From Dromaius novaehollandiae (lineage: Eukaryota > Chordata > Aves > Casuariiformes > Dromaiidae): 64,000 nucleotides of DNA. Shown piece by piece: positions 1-12,600 of the stretch (position 1 is the stretch's first letter; each line of letters starts with the position of its first letter). Location: assembly GCF_036370855.1 (NCBI RefSeq), contig NC_088132.1:67618841-67682840 (forward strand), written 5' to 3'. The notes beneath the pieces were generated by a model that was not told where the DNA came from, made no database searches, and saw only the letters and a program-made list of their open reading frames with translations. The translations under genes were made by a program, and so were the position numbers.

Positions 1-2390
1 GGCAAAAATGTATAGCTTTGTGGTTTCAGAAAAATGAAGGCACTCAGAGTCATTAACATATAAAAGATTGAATAATGGCCTTTACAATAGACTCTTAAAG
101 AACACCAGATGTTTCTCACAGGATATCTGAATCTGGGCGACAAGATGTTGCTATTTGTTCATTAAATGAGACAATCAAAAATCATGATTGCACTTCTACC
201 AAAAGTTCTGTAGAGCTTCAGATACAGCAGTTCTTCCACTCTTACTGTTTTAACATGACAACTGCAGAAAATATGCTATATCATAGATAGAAAATTCACT
301 GCTACAGAAGCAAAGAATGAGTTATTTTGTTTCTCCAAAACACACATGATTCTATAAAACAAGAAATTGTAATATATTGATATTCTTCATAGATTATAAC
401 ATGGAGAAACATCTCATCTTAAACCATTTAATGCATTATATGTAGTCATTTGAAGGACATCTTAGGTAAGATTGATATCATCTAATTATCAGTATCCACT
501 GAGCAGGTGTTTAGGTTAAGGACATTAACCTAACCTGGACATTGTCCAGGTGTCCATTGCAGTCTGTGGATATCTAGTCAACGTCTAGAGAGAAATTTCT
601 CTGTCCTTAGAGTAGACATCTACATTTAGTCGGCTAAATAGTTCTCCAACTATACCCTATTGACTATAATGAGAAATAATGCATCCAGCACACTTGCAGA
701 CACACATGGTAGACACCAAAGCTGAACTTTGGTCACTTGTGTAGATAATACCTCTTCTTCAGCTTACATATTAGGATTGGACAGAGCCAGCTAAAGGCAT
801 TTTAGCAATGCAGGCAAACTTGAATTTTAATGTGACATGAATGAGGGACTTGCTACTCTTTCTTCCAGGAGATGAGGTAGCTATTGCTCTGGGGAGGGAC
901 TGTCCTTTCCCCCAACAGTAACTGCCTTTGCAGAGTTCTCCATAACTATATGGGATTGAAACTTCCTTTAAAGAAACTGATTTTTCCACAAAAAAAATTA
1001 ATATTTCATCTTTTTATACTAGTTCAGGATGGGAATAAGTTTCACACATATCAGAATTTCCTGTTGGACAGACATGACCACTTTTTCCCCTTATTTTGGA
1101 GCCTTTGCTAGAATGACATCTGGAATGTCTTGGTGTGTCTGATTTACCTCCTTCATGCCTACACTGTACCTTTCTTTATGTCCAGCAATTTGCACTTTTT
1201 CCCCTTCAGTTTTCTTATTTGCTTCTTCTAAAATGTTAAATCTTTAGAAAGATTTAACATGGCGTTTGATTTGCTTTTTTTACTCCCATTTCTGAAAAAA
1301 GAAGTCACTTTTAAAGTCCTGCTGCTATCACACATAGCCTGTTATATATCAACAAATTATATTTTTGGTTGATTCCAAAAGAAGTGGAGTCAGCAGTTGG
1401 AACCAGAAAACGTCCTTCATTTTTCTGTTTTTATTTGACAGCATGGTGTACAGCATAAAATATTTATAGCATTTATTGCTCTTACATTTGCTGTTCCACA
1501 CTAAAATATCTCCATTTCAAATTAACAGTTTGGTCTGAGGCTTTAATCTACAAACATCAGTTTTTGTGATTACTTTAGTTCTGCTCTAGTTATGCTTTCT
1601 GTTCCCTAACAAAATTTAAAATCTCTTCTCCCAGATGTAGCTTCTTCTGGGATTTTCAAAAGAGCTTTGACAGTCTCAATCCCATAGAGTGGTCTTGAAA
1701 AGCTCAGTTTTCCTCGGCTTTCCTTTCAGAGCATCTGAGCTTGTCCTTTTCCCGCTCAAGCACAGAGAAGACAGCAGGTGTAGATATAGTGAGGATGGGC
1801 TGGAAGCCTTCCCTTAGCACGGCGGTGTCACGGTGTGCAGCTGTGGCCACTATTTTGTCCCTCCAGCTCTACTCTGCTACTATGAGCAGGTCATGACTTG
1901 ACTTGGACACAAACATTTTAACATTATTTAGCACTTTTCGGAGCAAAGCCGATAGATACCATTAAAACACCAGCAATCACCAGTACCTGTACTCCCTTCC
2001 TACAGCGGGGAAGGTAGAGAAATGGTAGAAAAAATATACTAAAGTTCATAACATCAGAAGATTTGTATTTACTTCCTCTTTCCTGAAAACAAACAGTGTT
2101 ACCCACCTTTGCAACCAACACTAGCCCATTCCCTGCCTACCGCAACATCTCAGCAAAACTCTTTTACTCGTCCTGCCAACTCCTTCCCCCCTTCGTCTCT
2201 CCCCTCTTTTCATTACTTCCTCTCTGCTGGGGCGCAGAGGGAGCCCTAGGAGGGAGGGCTGCACAGCACACAGCATGTGCGCTCCAAACAGCAATCTACC
2301 CCCTTGACATCGGCTGTCTTACTTGGTCCGTGTATTCAGAGCCTTTCTTGCTCTCTGCGTCCTGAGGATACACAGTGTTCTGGAGACCTT
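1..2390. other. AT-rich non-coding stretch
   Basis: No gene is recognised here. The open frames are short, overlap on both strands and carry no recognisable domain. The stretch is AT-rich with mixed polypyrimidine patches at about 2110-2230. The only distinct structure is the perfect palindrome at 1233-1260, listed separately. It could be intron or intergenic DNA. Confidence 0.6.
1233..1260. repeat. Perfect inverted repeat, 13-bp arms, 2-nt loop
   Basis: The left arm ATGTTAAATCTTT (1233-1245) is followed by a two-base spacer AG (1246-1247) and its exact reverse complement AAAGATTTAACAT (1248-1260). The match stops sharply on both sides. As DNA this could extrude a small cruciform. As RNA the hairpin would need to open its innermost pairs to make a loop. 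It may also be a relic of a small palindromic transposon end. No function is claimed. Confidence 0.85.
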
Positions 2391-2398
2391 AATTCATA

Positions 2399-2508
2399 AA
2401 GAACTTAAGCATTTAACATTCATGTCAATGTCCTTTATGCATATGCTTAAAGTTAAGCAGAAGCTTAAATAATAGAAGTGGTTTTCAAAACCAGGGTCTA
2501 ATTCTGGC
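2399..2508. repeat. Relic of a palindromic amniote repeat (CTTAAGCAT type)
   Basis: The segment carries GAACTTAAGCATTTAAC, then ATGCATATGCTTAAAGTTAAGCAGAAGCTTAA, and then a GGGTCTAATTCTGGCAG end. From memory this resembles a very old dispersed palindromic repeat seen often in bird and turtle DNA, in which CTTAAGCA(TG)TGCTTAA-type halves face each other across an AATGGGA-like centre. Both halves are decayed. I do not know the family name with certainty. Confidence 0.45.
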
Positions 2509-2569
2509 AGAGGATTATGTATTGGCAGTGTAAGTTCTCCCTCACAAAAAGCTATATAAGTCCCTTTGC

Positions 2570-2630
2570 AGGCCCAAATTCTAAAGAACTGGGGCCAAAA
2601 TCATCCCTGGAATTACACCGGTTAAGCTTC
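2570..2630. repeat. Relic of a palindromic amniote repeat (GGCCAAATTCATCCCTGG type)
   Basis: The stretch GGGGCCAAAATCATCCCTGG (2591-2610) followed by AATTACACCG matches, from memory, the half-site of another ancient palindromic bird/turtle repeat (GGGGCCAAATTCATCCCTGGTGTAA-like). GGCCCAAATTCT at 2571-2582 may be a second fragment. The copy is incomplete and lacks a clear opposite arm. Confidence 0.4.
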
Positions 2631-4865
2631 CAAAAACAATTCTGCAAAGAAAACAGTCTGTAAGCCCAGCAGATGATTTTGATTAATAAGAATATGTTCC
2701 TAAAAGTAAATTTACAGAGACTCTTAAAAAGTCCTACGGTGTTATTAACTAGTAAAACAAAATGTAAAACAAAGACACCTTCTAAGATAACATACACACT
2801 TATGGTTACAAATTACCTGACAGCTTTTTCAAAAGAAAATAGTGGGGCCTAAACAGCGAGATGCTCTGGAGTGGTACCTGTAAGTGTGTTTTGTCTTTGC
2901 TATCTGATTTCTGGAAACGTTTTTGGAGGTTACATTGCTTGAGGCAGCCAAATCACCCCTAATTTGGAAGCAAGCATGAGATTAAATAAGTTTTCTGTAA
3001 AAGTCTCCATTTCTTCTCCTCTCGGCCCCTTTTGTTATCTCTGCTTCACCTTTGCAGCACCTTCCAGATGTGTGTGTGTGTGTGTTTGAGAGTTTTCATT
3101 ATCACGAGTGCTGTTATTTTTGAGGCACTACTTTTTATGAATAAAGAACCTAAGGAGACAGAATTCATGTGCCAACCCACCATCTCCCTCCTGGTAATAA
3201 TATCAGCTTAAATAACCTGGCATTTTTATATGGCCTTGTAGGTTTTGAGTAGTTTTGTGGGGAGAATGGGAACAGACTTCCATTTATTTGCAACTATTTA
3301 AAACTTACTTACATTTCAGTGAAGACTTGCAGAAGGCTTGTAGAACTGAAGGACAATAAAAAAGACATAAAATTAACAAGAATAATGAGAAAATCACAGG
3401 CTTTCACAGCTCTTTCTCCTTAATCTCTTCCCTTCCTCCAAGATAATTCCCGTTCTTGATTGGCCTGCTTTTCCTTCTATTTACCTCAGAAATGCAGACA
3501 ATCAATCACATTAGCACTGCCATGCCATAAGACTCCTTGCTGCTGCCACGCACCTCCAAACCCACACTTGCACTTTCATAGTTTGCTTGCAACAGCCTCC
3601 TTTTTTCCTCTCCCCTATTTCTTCCAGTTCCTCTCCACTTTTATGAGAAAGAGATTTCCATTGTTTTGCTTTGGCTTTCCTTGTACAATCTAAAAACAGC
3701 TAATCGATTGAGCCCTTAGGGAAAATATCAGATTTCCTAGTTTTTGGATTCATATACAGTCATAGGCTAGAGTATGTGCCATGCAGCTCCGTGATAAGAA
3801 AACCATCCAAGAGAGCTACTGACATGATCAGGGTCTGCCCAGAGGACTTTGAAAAGTGAAGTACTAACAAAGCTGAGTTACCAGCTGAAAGGTAGTTTAA
3901 AGATCACAGTTCTGGATTTACGTGACCAGCTTCTGCCTCAACCACATGCTGGACTACCACTATACCAACGAGTGTGGACAAACCTCCTCTCATTCTGCCA
4001 GCACTGACCCCAGAAGTAGGAGTGCAGGAGAAAGCCGCACAGGCTGATATAAGCCAGCCCATGCCCAAACGCAGTCTGGCAGCATTAGTCCAAAGTTGCA
4101 CCTGAACTAACGAGCTTGGCCAAGGACTTACTACCTTTGATGCATCAACAGACTAACGCAGCTGGACTCCATCTGGATCCAAGCTCCTATCTCCACATAA
4201 GTCCATGCGTGCCACAGCTGTGTGGCCCCAGACCTCAAATCTTTGCTAGATAAAACCTACATTCCCTTGAGATCAAACTCTAAACACACTTGTCTGCTGA
4301 GCAATAGAAATACTCATGCCTTATAAAGCAGTGAGGGAAAGAATAGGTGAACAAGACTTTTCATGCTGGAGGGGTAACGGAAGGGTATACAGGACAGCAG
4401 GAATAAGAGAGAAAAAAGAAAAAAGTGAGAATCTTTGAGGAATGGTCACAAAGGCAGACAGGGAATTGCCTGCAGACGGCTGATGCCGCTTGTTGTCATT
4501 CAGAAAAATACAAACATAATGTTTGAAATTATAGGCAAGCCCTCGATTGTCAAAAAGAAAATCAGCTCTGACTTCTGCACACACACAAAAAAAGCTGCAG
4601 CTTATGTTTAATTTATAGTATTTTTTTAGTTTCCAAGGGAACAGAACATATAGTGATTGAAAGCACATGTTGCTAAATTGATGCACTGGAAAAATCCCAA
4701 GTGGCTTAATGTCACGCAGCCTAATCTAATTTGCATTAATAGTACAGTTGGCCAAAAACATTGCTGGTAGTGTGAGGTTTGGTGAGTGTGCTACTGCAAA
4801 AAGCAAAGGAAAATTGTATCAACATTTTAATGTACTATGTTTACTCACTTGCAAAATATACCCAA
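2631..4865. other. Non-coding stretch with a short (TG)n tract
   Basis: Nothing gene-like is supported. A (TG)8 microsatellite lies at 3069-3084. A T/C-rich segment lies at about 3400-3650 and gives a long but low-complexity open frame on the plus strand. I see no splice-flanked open segment with recognisable protein similarity. Confidence 0.5.
3069..3084. repeat. (TG)8 microsatellite
   Basis: Eight uninterrupted TG units are followed by TTTGAGAG. It is short and probably of low polymorphism. It has no link to any feature nearby. Confidence 0.9.
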
Positions 4866-4903
4866 GGTCCAGATCTCCAGAAATCCTTAGGTGCCTAAAT
4901 GCC
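4866..4903. repeat. Fragment of palindromic repeat (CTTAGGTGCCTAAAT type)
   Basis: GGTCCAGATCTCCAGAAATCCTTAGGTGCCTAAATGCC resembles the GGCCAGATTTTCAAAGG...TAGGTGCCTAA half of an ancient dispersed bird/turtle palindromic repeat. The same words (CCTAGGTGCC, TTTTGAAA) recur at about 15.9, 21.2 and 24.8 kb in this window, which supports a common repeat origin. Confidence 0.35.
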
Positions 4904-5724
4904 ACTATGATCTAGTCTTTGAGAGTCAGTCTGTCTTGCTATATCAGTGTGTCTATGTTTTGAATAATCTTAAAGAAGTATAGTAGAGGCATTTAAAGAG
5001 TTTGTTATAGTGAACTCATCTTAGATATGCTGCAGTTTTCAGTGGTATTTCCTGTACTTGCAACAACCTAAAATATAAAACTGGTAATCCCAAGGATTAG
5101 CGATTAACAAAAACTGTGCATATATTAAAATGAAGGTCAGGAGGAAAGCTGTTAAGATCAAGATTCGTATACTGTTGTGCTGACAGGTGAAGCTCTAACC
5201 TCAGTGACAAACGAGAAAGTCCACACAGCTCAAACGCTGTGAGATACACTACCACTTGCAGGGATGAAAAGAAGTAGTGGCAGCTGGTGGCTCCCTCTAC
5301 AGATTATAAGGACAAGAATAAATAAGTAATGCCATCATGTAGGGACAAAATTTATGAAGTCAAGAAACAAATTAAGATGCAATAAACAAGGTATACCAGG
5401 TAAAACAAGAAAGCATAAGGACATTGATACTAGGAGGGAAAGGCCTATTCTGCTGTTCAGCAGAGGAACAGAATTATCAGACAGAGTTTGACAAAGAAGA
5501 CCAGAGCATTTAATGCCTTTTTGCACTAGTTTTCATTAACAAAATAAATACTATCACAATTAATAAAATCAACAGAGAAGAGAGATTTAAATGGGAATGG
5601 ATTGGCTTATGCATGTGCCAATTACCAAGAACTAGAAGATTTCATTTGTGATTCTCAAAAAGCTGCTCAATAAAACTCACAGTCCATTAGAAGTTACCTC
5701 TAGTAACTCAAAGTGAATGGGTGA
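4904..5724. other. Non-coding stretch
   Basis: I see nothing beyond AT-rich unique sequence. The open frames on the minus strand (around 5335-5526 and 5677-5898) are short and partly antisense to the start of the CR1 relic that follows. Confidence 0.5.
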
Positions 5725-6530
5725 AGAGAGGGCAAATATGGTGCCTGTGTTTAAAAAGTGGGGAAACAGAAAGTGTGGAGTTACAGAGTTGCTGCTTAAA
5801 TTCAATTCCCAGGAAAGTACTGAAACGAATAACCAGACCATTCTTCTGCATCTACAAGAAAACAGAGAAAAGACTAACAACCTATATGGATTTATCAAGA
5901 GTGAAAAATCTGGGGGTCAGGCAAAAGAAAGTATATGGCCTACACCTGGACTTGACCTTAGTCTATTCAGTATCTGGCATAAGTGACTTAGATGATGATA
6001 CATGCTTATTAAATCTATATCTGACATAAGGGTGGGAGGATCTGTAAGTACATTGGAGGGCAGACTCCAAATTCAAACAGATGTGAACAAATGAAAGCCA
6101 TGGTATGAAAAAAGGGTGCTATTCAATAGGGATAAGTCTGAAGCTCTGCATATAAACTGAAAGAATCCATTACATGAATAGAGAATAGGGAAAAACAGGC
6201 TAGGAAACAGTTCTGCAAAAAGGCTTGGAGGAGAGAGGGATTAACAGAGGATCAGTCAACTGCTTCAGACTGTTATGAAAAAGGCAAACACCATACTGGT
6301 AAATAAATAGAGATATAGCTTGTAAGACATCTCACATAATCCGCCAGCATTAGTCAGGATTACAATACTATAATCAGTTTCTAGCAACAAGGCCTTAACA
6401 TCGCTTTGAGCAATGCACCAGAATTGATTGCATGGAGCGGTTGTGAAGTTTCTGCCAGTCTTTGAGAACAGGGCAGACAGGCATCTGTCACAAATGCCTA
6501 AGATATATCTATATAGCATTCTGAGCAGTG
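5725..6530 (+). mobile_element. Ancient CR1 LINE, 3' part of ORF2 plus 3' end, heavily decayed
   Basis: This is a non-LTR retrotransposon relic on the plus strand. Pieces of the CR1 reverse-transcriptase region can be followed through several frameshifts: an ANMVPVFKK-like stretch (about 5732-5760), LNSIPRKVLKRI in another frame (about 5800-5835), and YGFIK (about 5885-5900). Next comes the nucleotide-level match around the GATGATGATACA to GTACATTGGAGGGCAGACTCCAAATTCAAA segment (5990-6080), then a GAAAAAGGCAAACACCATACTGG segment (6276-6298), and finally the 3' part GGTTGTGAAGTTTCTGCCAGTCTTTGAG...CAGACAGGCATCTGTCA (6438-6490). Order and spacing fit CR1 with internal deletions. Stops and frame breaks throughout show it is dead. 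It lacks a recognisable terminal ATTCTATGAT-type repeat. The divergence suggests an insertion older than the CR1 copies at 19.3 and 26.7 kb. Confidence 0.72.
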
Positions 6531-6610
6531 TAAAAGAAAGTGTGTATATATATGTGTATAGATCACATTCCCAGGTCCAAACTTAAGTGGGAAAATTAGC
6601 ATGACTAGTC

Positions 6611-6632
6611 AAAAAAAAAAAAAAAAAAAAAA
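6611..6632 (+). repeat. Poly-A run (22 A)
   Basis: An uninterrupted run of 22 A lies about 80 bp past the 3' end of the CR1 relic. CR1 does not end in poly-A, so the run is not its tail. It could be the tail of another retroposed sequence, but I see no gene-like sequence just upstream, or a grown homopolymer. The length is probably polymorphic and prone to sequencing error. Confidence 0.9.
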
Positions 6633-7508
6633 GTGGAGTGCAATATTAGGAAAGTTATGATAGTAATGGGACATTAAATACAATAAAAGTTAAACACTAG
6701 TGTCTAAGAGTGCCATATGACAGAAAATGCGCCAATAAGCTTGTAGAAAGGCAATCCAGAAAGTGGAAGGCCACCTTTGCTCTCATCCTCCCCACACTGC
6801 ATCTCCTGAGCTGACACTGTGGAGGTACAGCACCAAATTTCGTCCACCACCACCACCATTTATACACCATACTGCATATACCAGAGTCCCATCAGTAAAC
6901 CTTTCAAATTGCAAGAGGATTGCAGTAGCTGGCCTGTTCTTACTGGCATGAGACGAACTCTCCTGATGTAGGAGGAGAGCATGGGCTAGCCTGTTTTCAA
7001 AGTCTCCACAGTAAAGCACAAGCCGCAGTAAGGCACATGGCAGAAGTGGTGGAAAAAACAAAATTGTTGCTCAGAATCATAGTTCATTCCTTGTTCCATG
7101 GGAGAAATAACCTGCTTCCCTCCACATTACTTCTAGGCCTGCTCAAAAGCAATGGTCACAGCAGTGAATAACGCGTGTTGCTCTAACTGATCTCTAAGCC
7201 TATTTCTGAGTATATGCAGGCTCCTAGTACAGATTCAAGACATGTATTTTTGAATCCTCTACTCCCTGGGACAGGTATCCTCACATGGTCATCCACACTG
7301 GTAAAGAAAAGAAGGTCCCACCTACACATGTTCCTACTTAGAGTGAAGCACACTGTGGTTAGTCCACGCGAGGGTGGTAGCAACAAATTGTGCCTCTCTT
7401 TCCCCATCTTCAGGCACACAGTGAAAGAAGAGTCGTGTCCTTACATTAAACAGATATGTTCACGGTTAAAAAATATTTCTCTGTGAATCAAATCATAAAA
7501 GTAAAAGG

Positions 7509-7541
<33 letters not shown>

Positions 7542-9532
7542 TACTTCTTTTCAGCTCAGTATGTTTCTTTGGAGCATTTGCATAATCATGTCATTACTGG
7601 GGAGATATGTCATGTCTCCTGTGCAATTACAAGATGTATAGCTCCAAGAGAGCAAGAAGGGCATAGCCACGAGGTTTTCATCACTTGAAAACAAAGTGAA
7701 AACTTATTATCCACCCTTCTTTGAAAGCAGATTACAAGTTAATTATGACATGTGGCATCTGCGCTGGAATCATTTCCTTTTGCTGGCATGGGTTCCGCTC
7801 CACAAAAGCTCCATTAAAAAGCAAAATTAAAATCTCAACTTTATACTTTTTACAGCACCAGTCTGAGCTTCTGCTGATCCTGTTTTGTTGTATTCTGTTA
7901 AGGATTTTGCAAGCACTGCACAAATTGAAGGCCAGATCTGTCCCTTGAATATGAAGTTGCAGGCTGAGATGAATTTAGCTCACTAGGAGGTGGGCTAAGG
8001 TTGGAAGTTTGAGTTTTAACTCATTTAACTCCTTCAATTTGAGGACAGACATATAATACAAACTAGAATTCATGGTCCTCGTGCATGATAGGCCTAATCT
8101 GCATTTTTATAAGTCTGTACATTGCTACTACTAGACCTTTGTCTGATCACATGCGTCCTGACTTCTGGTCCTGGAGTTGCTTCTAAAGCTAAAGTTCTAG
8201 TGACATAATCATAGTGGTGTTAATGCATTTTTTACTGTATGATTGTATATTGTATGTCACATCACTGCATACAGTACAGTCTTCCTATATATTTCGTAGC
8301 ATGGTTAATGTTTTTTGTAGCTTAGAGTACCTTATGTAGCTCTGCATGCTTTGCTTTTTGTTAGCTCCTGAGGTAGTCTTGTGTTTTGTTGGACACTATG
8401 ACTTACGAATCCCTGCATGACACCACAGCTGTGTAATAGGTGAGTTTGCTGGAATATCAACCTTGAGACCTTGGCTCTTTAACCCCAGTTGTGAAGATCT
8501 ATGATTTCAGCTTAAAAATTGCCCAGTGGTGTGTTAGGTAAGATAGAAGCCGTTGCGTTTAGACTCAGAGAAGGAAAACTACCCCCACTAGCCATAGCCA
8601 AGTTGGACAGCTAGCCCCCCAGTCTCCTTTTAACTGGGGCACCTAATTAGACACTTTACTTTGCCATTGCAGAAAAATTACCCATCACCTGTGACTAGTG
8701 AGGGAGGTCAGGGAAACTCTCTGCTTAATTTAGCTAACTAAATTATGTGCCTCAAGTGGGATGGTGTGAATTCCTCCAGGCTTTCTAATTTAGAAGGTCT
8801 GAAATTGGAGGAAGGGACTAACTGATTTCTTCCCATAAAATTCTGTGTATATCATTTTGGCTTTGTAAATAATAACTATAGAGTTAAAGCTGTTTCTTTC
8901 TGTATGTCACTGGCAGAGTTTGGAGAGTCAGACAATTAAATGAGCTGTTTTTTGATTCAACCCATGCTGATTTAGACCCGTACTATTCCTTTCTTCTTCT
9001 CTTCTCTTGCCATTGTCTCTGAATCCAGATTTTTTCTCCTCTGCCAAAAAATACTCATGCGATGAGCACAAAGCAGTGCTGTTGTTAGGACTATTAACTT
9101 CCATTTCAGGAACTTCGCTACAGCATTCCTTCTACTCCCTCGCTATCCTCTCTTTCCAGTTAACTTCAATACTGTGATTTTTCCAAGTTTTGTAAGGATC
9201 AGTTTCTGTTATAAGCTTCATGGAAAAGACAATTTTTTTTGATAATGCATGGACTGTGCAATAAGTTAGAAGTCAGAAGGAGCTTCCTCACCAATGCTGT
9301 TGTAATAGCCTCTTTTTTTTGAAGATCAAAAAATCTAAAAAGTAATACTTGTACCCAAGAGAAGCTACGAAGGAGCACACTTTCCTGTGAGTTAACCAGC
9401 TTCCACCTTCCCTCACCTACAGTCCTCTGACCAGGTTCACAAACACTGTCTTCCCCATATGAAGATGTGTGCCTTTCTGCTCTGCTCTCTCACACTTCTC
9501 CTTCCCTGAGTTTATTCACATTACCTTCCTAG
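6633..9532. other. Non-coding stretch with a 30-T run
   Basis: No supported gene. The run of T at 7510-7539 is the only marked feature. A small trinucleotide-like patch (CACCACCACCACCA, 6845-6858) lies in an open frame that has no similarity I can recognise. From 8000 to 9500 I see only AT-rich unique DNA. Confidence 0.5.
7510..7539 (-). repeat. Poly-T run (30 T)
   Basis: An uninterrupted run of T at 7510-7539 equals poly-A on the minus strand. The sequence to its right (7540-7700) was checked as a possible minus-strand retrocopy and shows no clear polyadenylation signal or recognisable gene. It is therefore listed as a homopolymer only. Confidence 0.9.
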
Positions 9533-9616
9533 GTTACAGTCTCCTTGAAAGGGGACACTTTTTACATTACAAAGTGCTTTGCATGTCGTGGATGAGTTAG
9601 AAAAAATAATAATATT
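9533..9616 (+). mobile_element. L2/MIR-like 3' tail relic
   Basis: GTTACAGTCTCCTTGAAAGG (9534-9553), then ACATTACAAAGTGCTTTGCATG (9564-9585) and an AATAATAATATT end (9606-9617), resembles the 3' end shared by L2 LINEs and MIR SINEs (CTCCTTGAGGGCAGGG...AAAGTGCTTTGCA...ATAATAATA). The copy is short and diverged. Whether it is L2 or MIR cannot be decided by eye. Confidence 0.4.
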
Positions 9617-12600
9617 TAGGACTACATGTCAGCCAGCGTAAATGAACAAAGATATTCATAAATATGCCACATAAATAAGTGTGTTTAGGTTTACCTCATA
9701 CCCCCGAAAATGAGAGAGAAAAAAGTTGTTACAAGGGACAATAGTTGGTCACTGACAGAAAAAAAGGAACTATCAGTTTAATATATTTAGCATCTTATCA
9801 CTGTTGTGCTAGACAAAATATAAACATATAACAAGAAGACAATCTGTATTCCAGAAAAATATATTTCAACAGGTGTCACAGCAGCTGGATATTATCTGAC
9901 TGTGTTTTCAAATATAGGTTTACTAGACACTAACTACGTAGGCTGAAGTTTTCCTCCCAGATGTCTTAGGTTTTTGTTTGTAACAGTTTTGCCAAGTTCA
10001 AGCATTTCTGTATATTGTTTGCCACCTTCACATGCACTTATCTTATCAAAGGCCACTGAAAAATTCCTACCAGCTCTGAGGGGCTTTGAACCAAACCCTT
10101 TGGGGTTTTTATTGTTAAATTAATTGGGGAGGTTATAAGTATGATTAATTCAGTATGACTTAAGTGAAAAAGATCAGTTGAATTTTTTGTTTTGTTTTGT
10201 TTGCATAAAGGCAAAATGAAGTACAGAGATTCCTCACAGGTCCACAACACACCAGTGACAGATAGGTCAGCCCCTCATTCAGAGTCACACAGTTTTGACT
10301 TTCAGTTTTTCCCCCAGATGTTGCCTACTTCTTCAATGTTTTTGAGCTTCCCCTGTTGTAATTACTTTTATTGGCAGTCTGCTCTATGTATTTTCCATAA
10401 TCTCCAAAGAAATTCCTCTTACATTCCTTGCCGTCATGACCCACAGTTCGCTTTAAACCATGCCCCCGAGTTCTCTCACAGTTGGCACAAGCTCAGAGAA
10501 GGTTTACCTGCTGCCCTCTTATTTCCTTCCGAAACTTGTATACATCAGTAAAATCAACTCATAGTTACCATTTCCTAAAGAAAACAGACTTTTTTTCTGC
10601 AGTTTCACTCTGTAAACAAGATCATGGAGCTGAGGAACCACTTTTGAAAAAAAAACTTCATGGAAATATTTATTATTGTAATGGATGACCAGGGCAGAGA
10701 GGAAAAAACTAACTGACCATGTTTATCTTCCACAGTAGTAAAGTTCATCCCTGAAAAAAAATGTTGTAAGCAGATAGCCATTGAGTTTTAAATAAAGGAT
10801 TATTAATAAATAATTACAAAAAGGTGCAAACATATCAGTACCAAGACATTATAACCAAGATTAACCATTAGTTTATATTCTGCTCCCCAGCACCTCCTCA
10901 GGCAGAGAGTACCACCCTACCATGGCACTAACATAGTGAGAAACTCATGGACTTACTGGCTCTATGCCCTAAGGACTTCGCTTGGTGTAATTCCACTTTT
11001 TTGCATGAGGTACATTTGGAGCAACATAATGAAGAAAAAGGCAAATAAATTATGAACTAGGATTAGCCAGAAAACAGAATGGAATGTAGTGATATATTTT
11101 AAGGTCCTGACGTTTCTTTTTATTTCAGACTGGGATGAGAAAAAACAAGATCTTTTTAAGTAAGCATTGTTTTTAAACAAATGCGCAATAGAAATCCTTC
11201 ATCAATAATAATTTTGTAAGTATATTTTAATAACAACTTGTACATTTTAAATACTAAATAAAGTAGACTCTGACTGTCCTAAAGATTAAGCACAGATTAA
11301 AAAAAATAAAATAAAGAAAATAGGTTTGTTTCTCATTATGGCACATACTTTGGTTTTCTCACAACTGAAAATTGGACACAATAATATAATCATTTACCTT
11401 GAGCTGACAGCAAATTGTTCTGGAAAGACTGGGAAGATCTCTGCCAGTTATTTCTGATTTATCCAGACTCTCAGAGAAATTTTGAATGTTCTTCATATCT
11501 GGTATCTAAATCCTGCCTTTTGGGAGCTAACTTTTTTAATGAGCCATGATAAAGCTTCTTCAAAACTTCTCAGATAGTTCACAGGCTTCATACTTTCCTC
11601 ATCTTCATTGAATCCTAATAATTTTTATGTGCTATATCATCAGATTGAAGACTCAATCAGTAAATTAGATAAACAGGCACATAAACATGCAGCACTCCTA
11701 TTTCTGTATTTTTAAATGCCATGATTATTGGGGCTTAGAAAAAATGTTTGATTCATTCTTTTATGTGAGATAATTTTTTTTCTCCTAGTTGGTGTATTTT
11801 ATGCTTTCCCAATTCAAGGGGACATTCTTACCCGATTTTGGCCGTTCAAAGACTGAATATGAAGTTTAAGCCTTGAAGAAGGCTCGGGTATACTCCTGAT
11901 ATACTCTATGAGCTGAGAGAGTAATATGCAGAGAGGGCAACTCATTGCTGTAGTACGTGGAATGAAAAAAAAATCAATTAGACATCTAAGTTTGACATAG
12001 CTACTTTACTGGAAATTAATTCTGTCCTTATCCCCTATTTTGGATGGAGTGAATCTGTCTGATCTTCCAAGATAACTCCCATTGAGTCAGGCCTACAGGA
12101 CAGTCAGCATTTCACCAGATTGGACTCAAAATTTGGAATGACTTTGCTGGTTGGAGCTGCTCTGATCTGTAAAAATGTCATATGGACAACATTGTCCAGT
12201 AAATAAAACCACTGGAAAATACACAGTTTTAGACTACCTTAGGAAAATGGAGTAATTGAAAATTAATGAAAATCAATTTGGTCTCTTTTGGTTAAAATTT
12301 TACAAGTAGTGTAAAAAAATGATAAAAATGTTGGTGGAAAATTTTTAAAGTGCTGTTAGCATCTACCATTTTCCAATCTTTAGTAGCCTAATTAAATAAG
12401 AAAAAAAAAAGACTGATTAACAAGAAGGGTTAAAAAGTTAGGCATGAATACTTATGCATATTTTGGTTAATTGATTTTTATAGTAATTCCAAATATCATA
12501 TGCAACTTCATAGTCACTGAGAATTGGCATAAGTACTGTACATGCTTTTCCTTCTGCTAGCGTGCTAGATCCTAATGCAGCATCAAAGAAATTCCATCTT

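Noticed and set aside
7510..7700. Possible processed pseudogene with a poly-T (minus-strand poly-A) end
   Set aside because: No polyadenylation signal or gene similarity is visible to the right of the run.
10205..10290. Possible L2/MIR-type segment (CAGAGATTCCTCACAGGTCC...AGTCACACAG)
   Set aside because: Similarity is too weak and patchy to separate from chance without a profile search.
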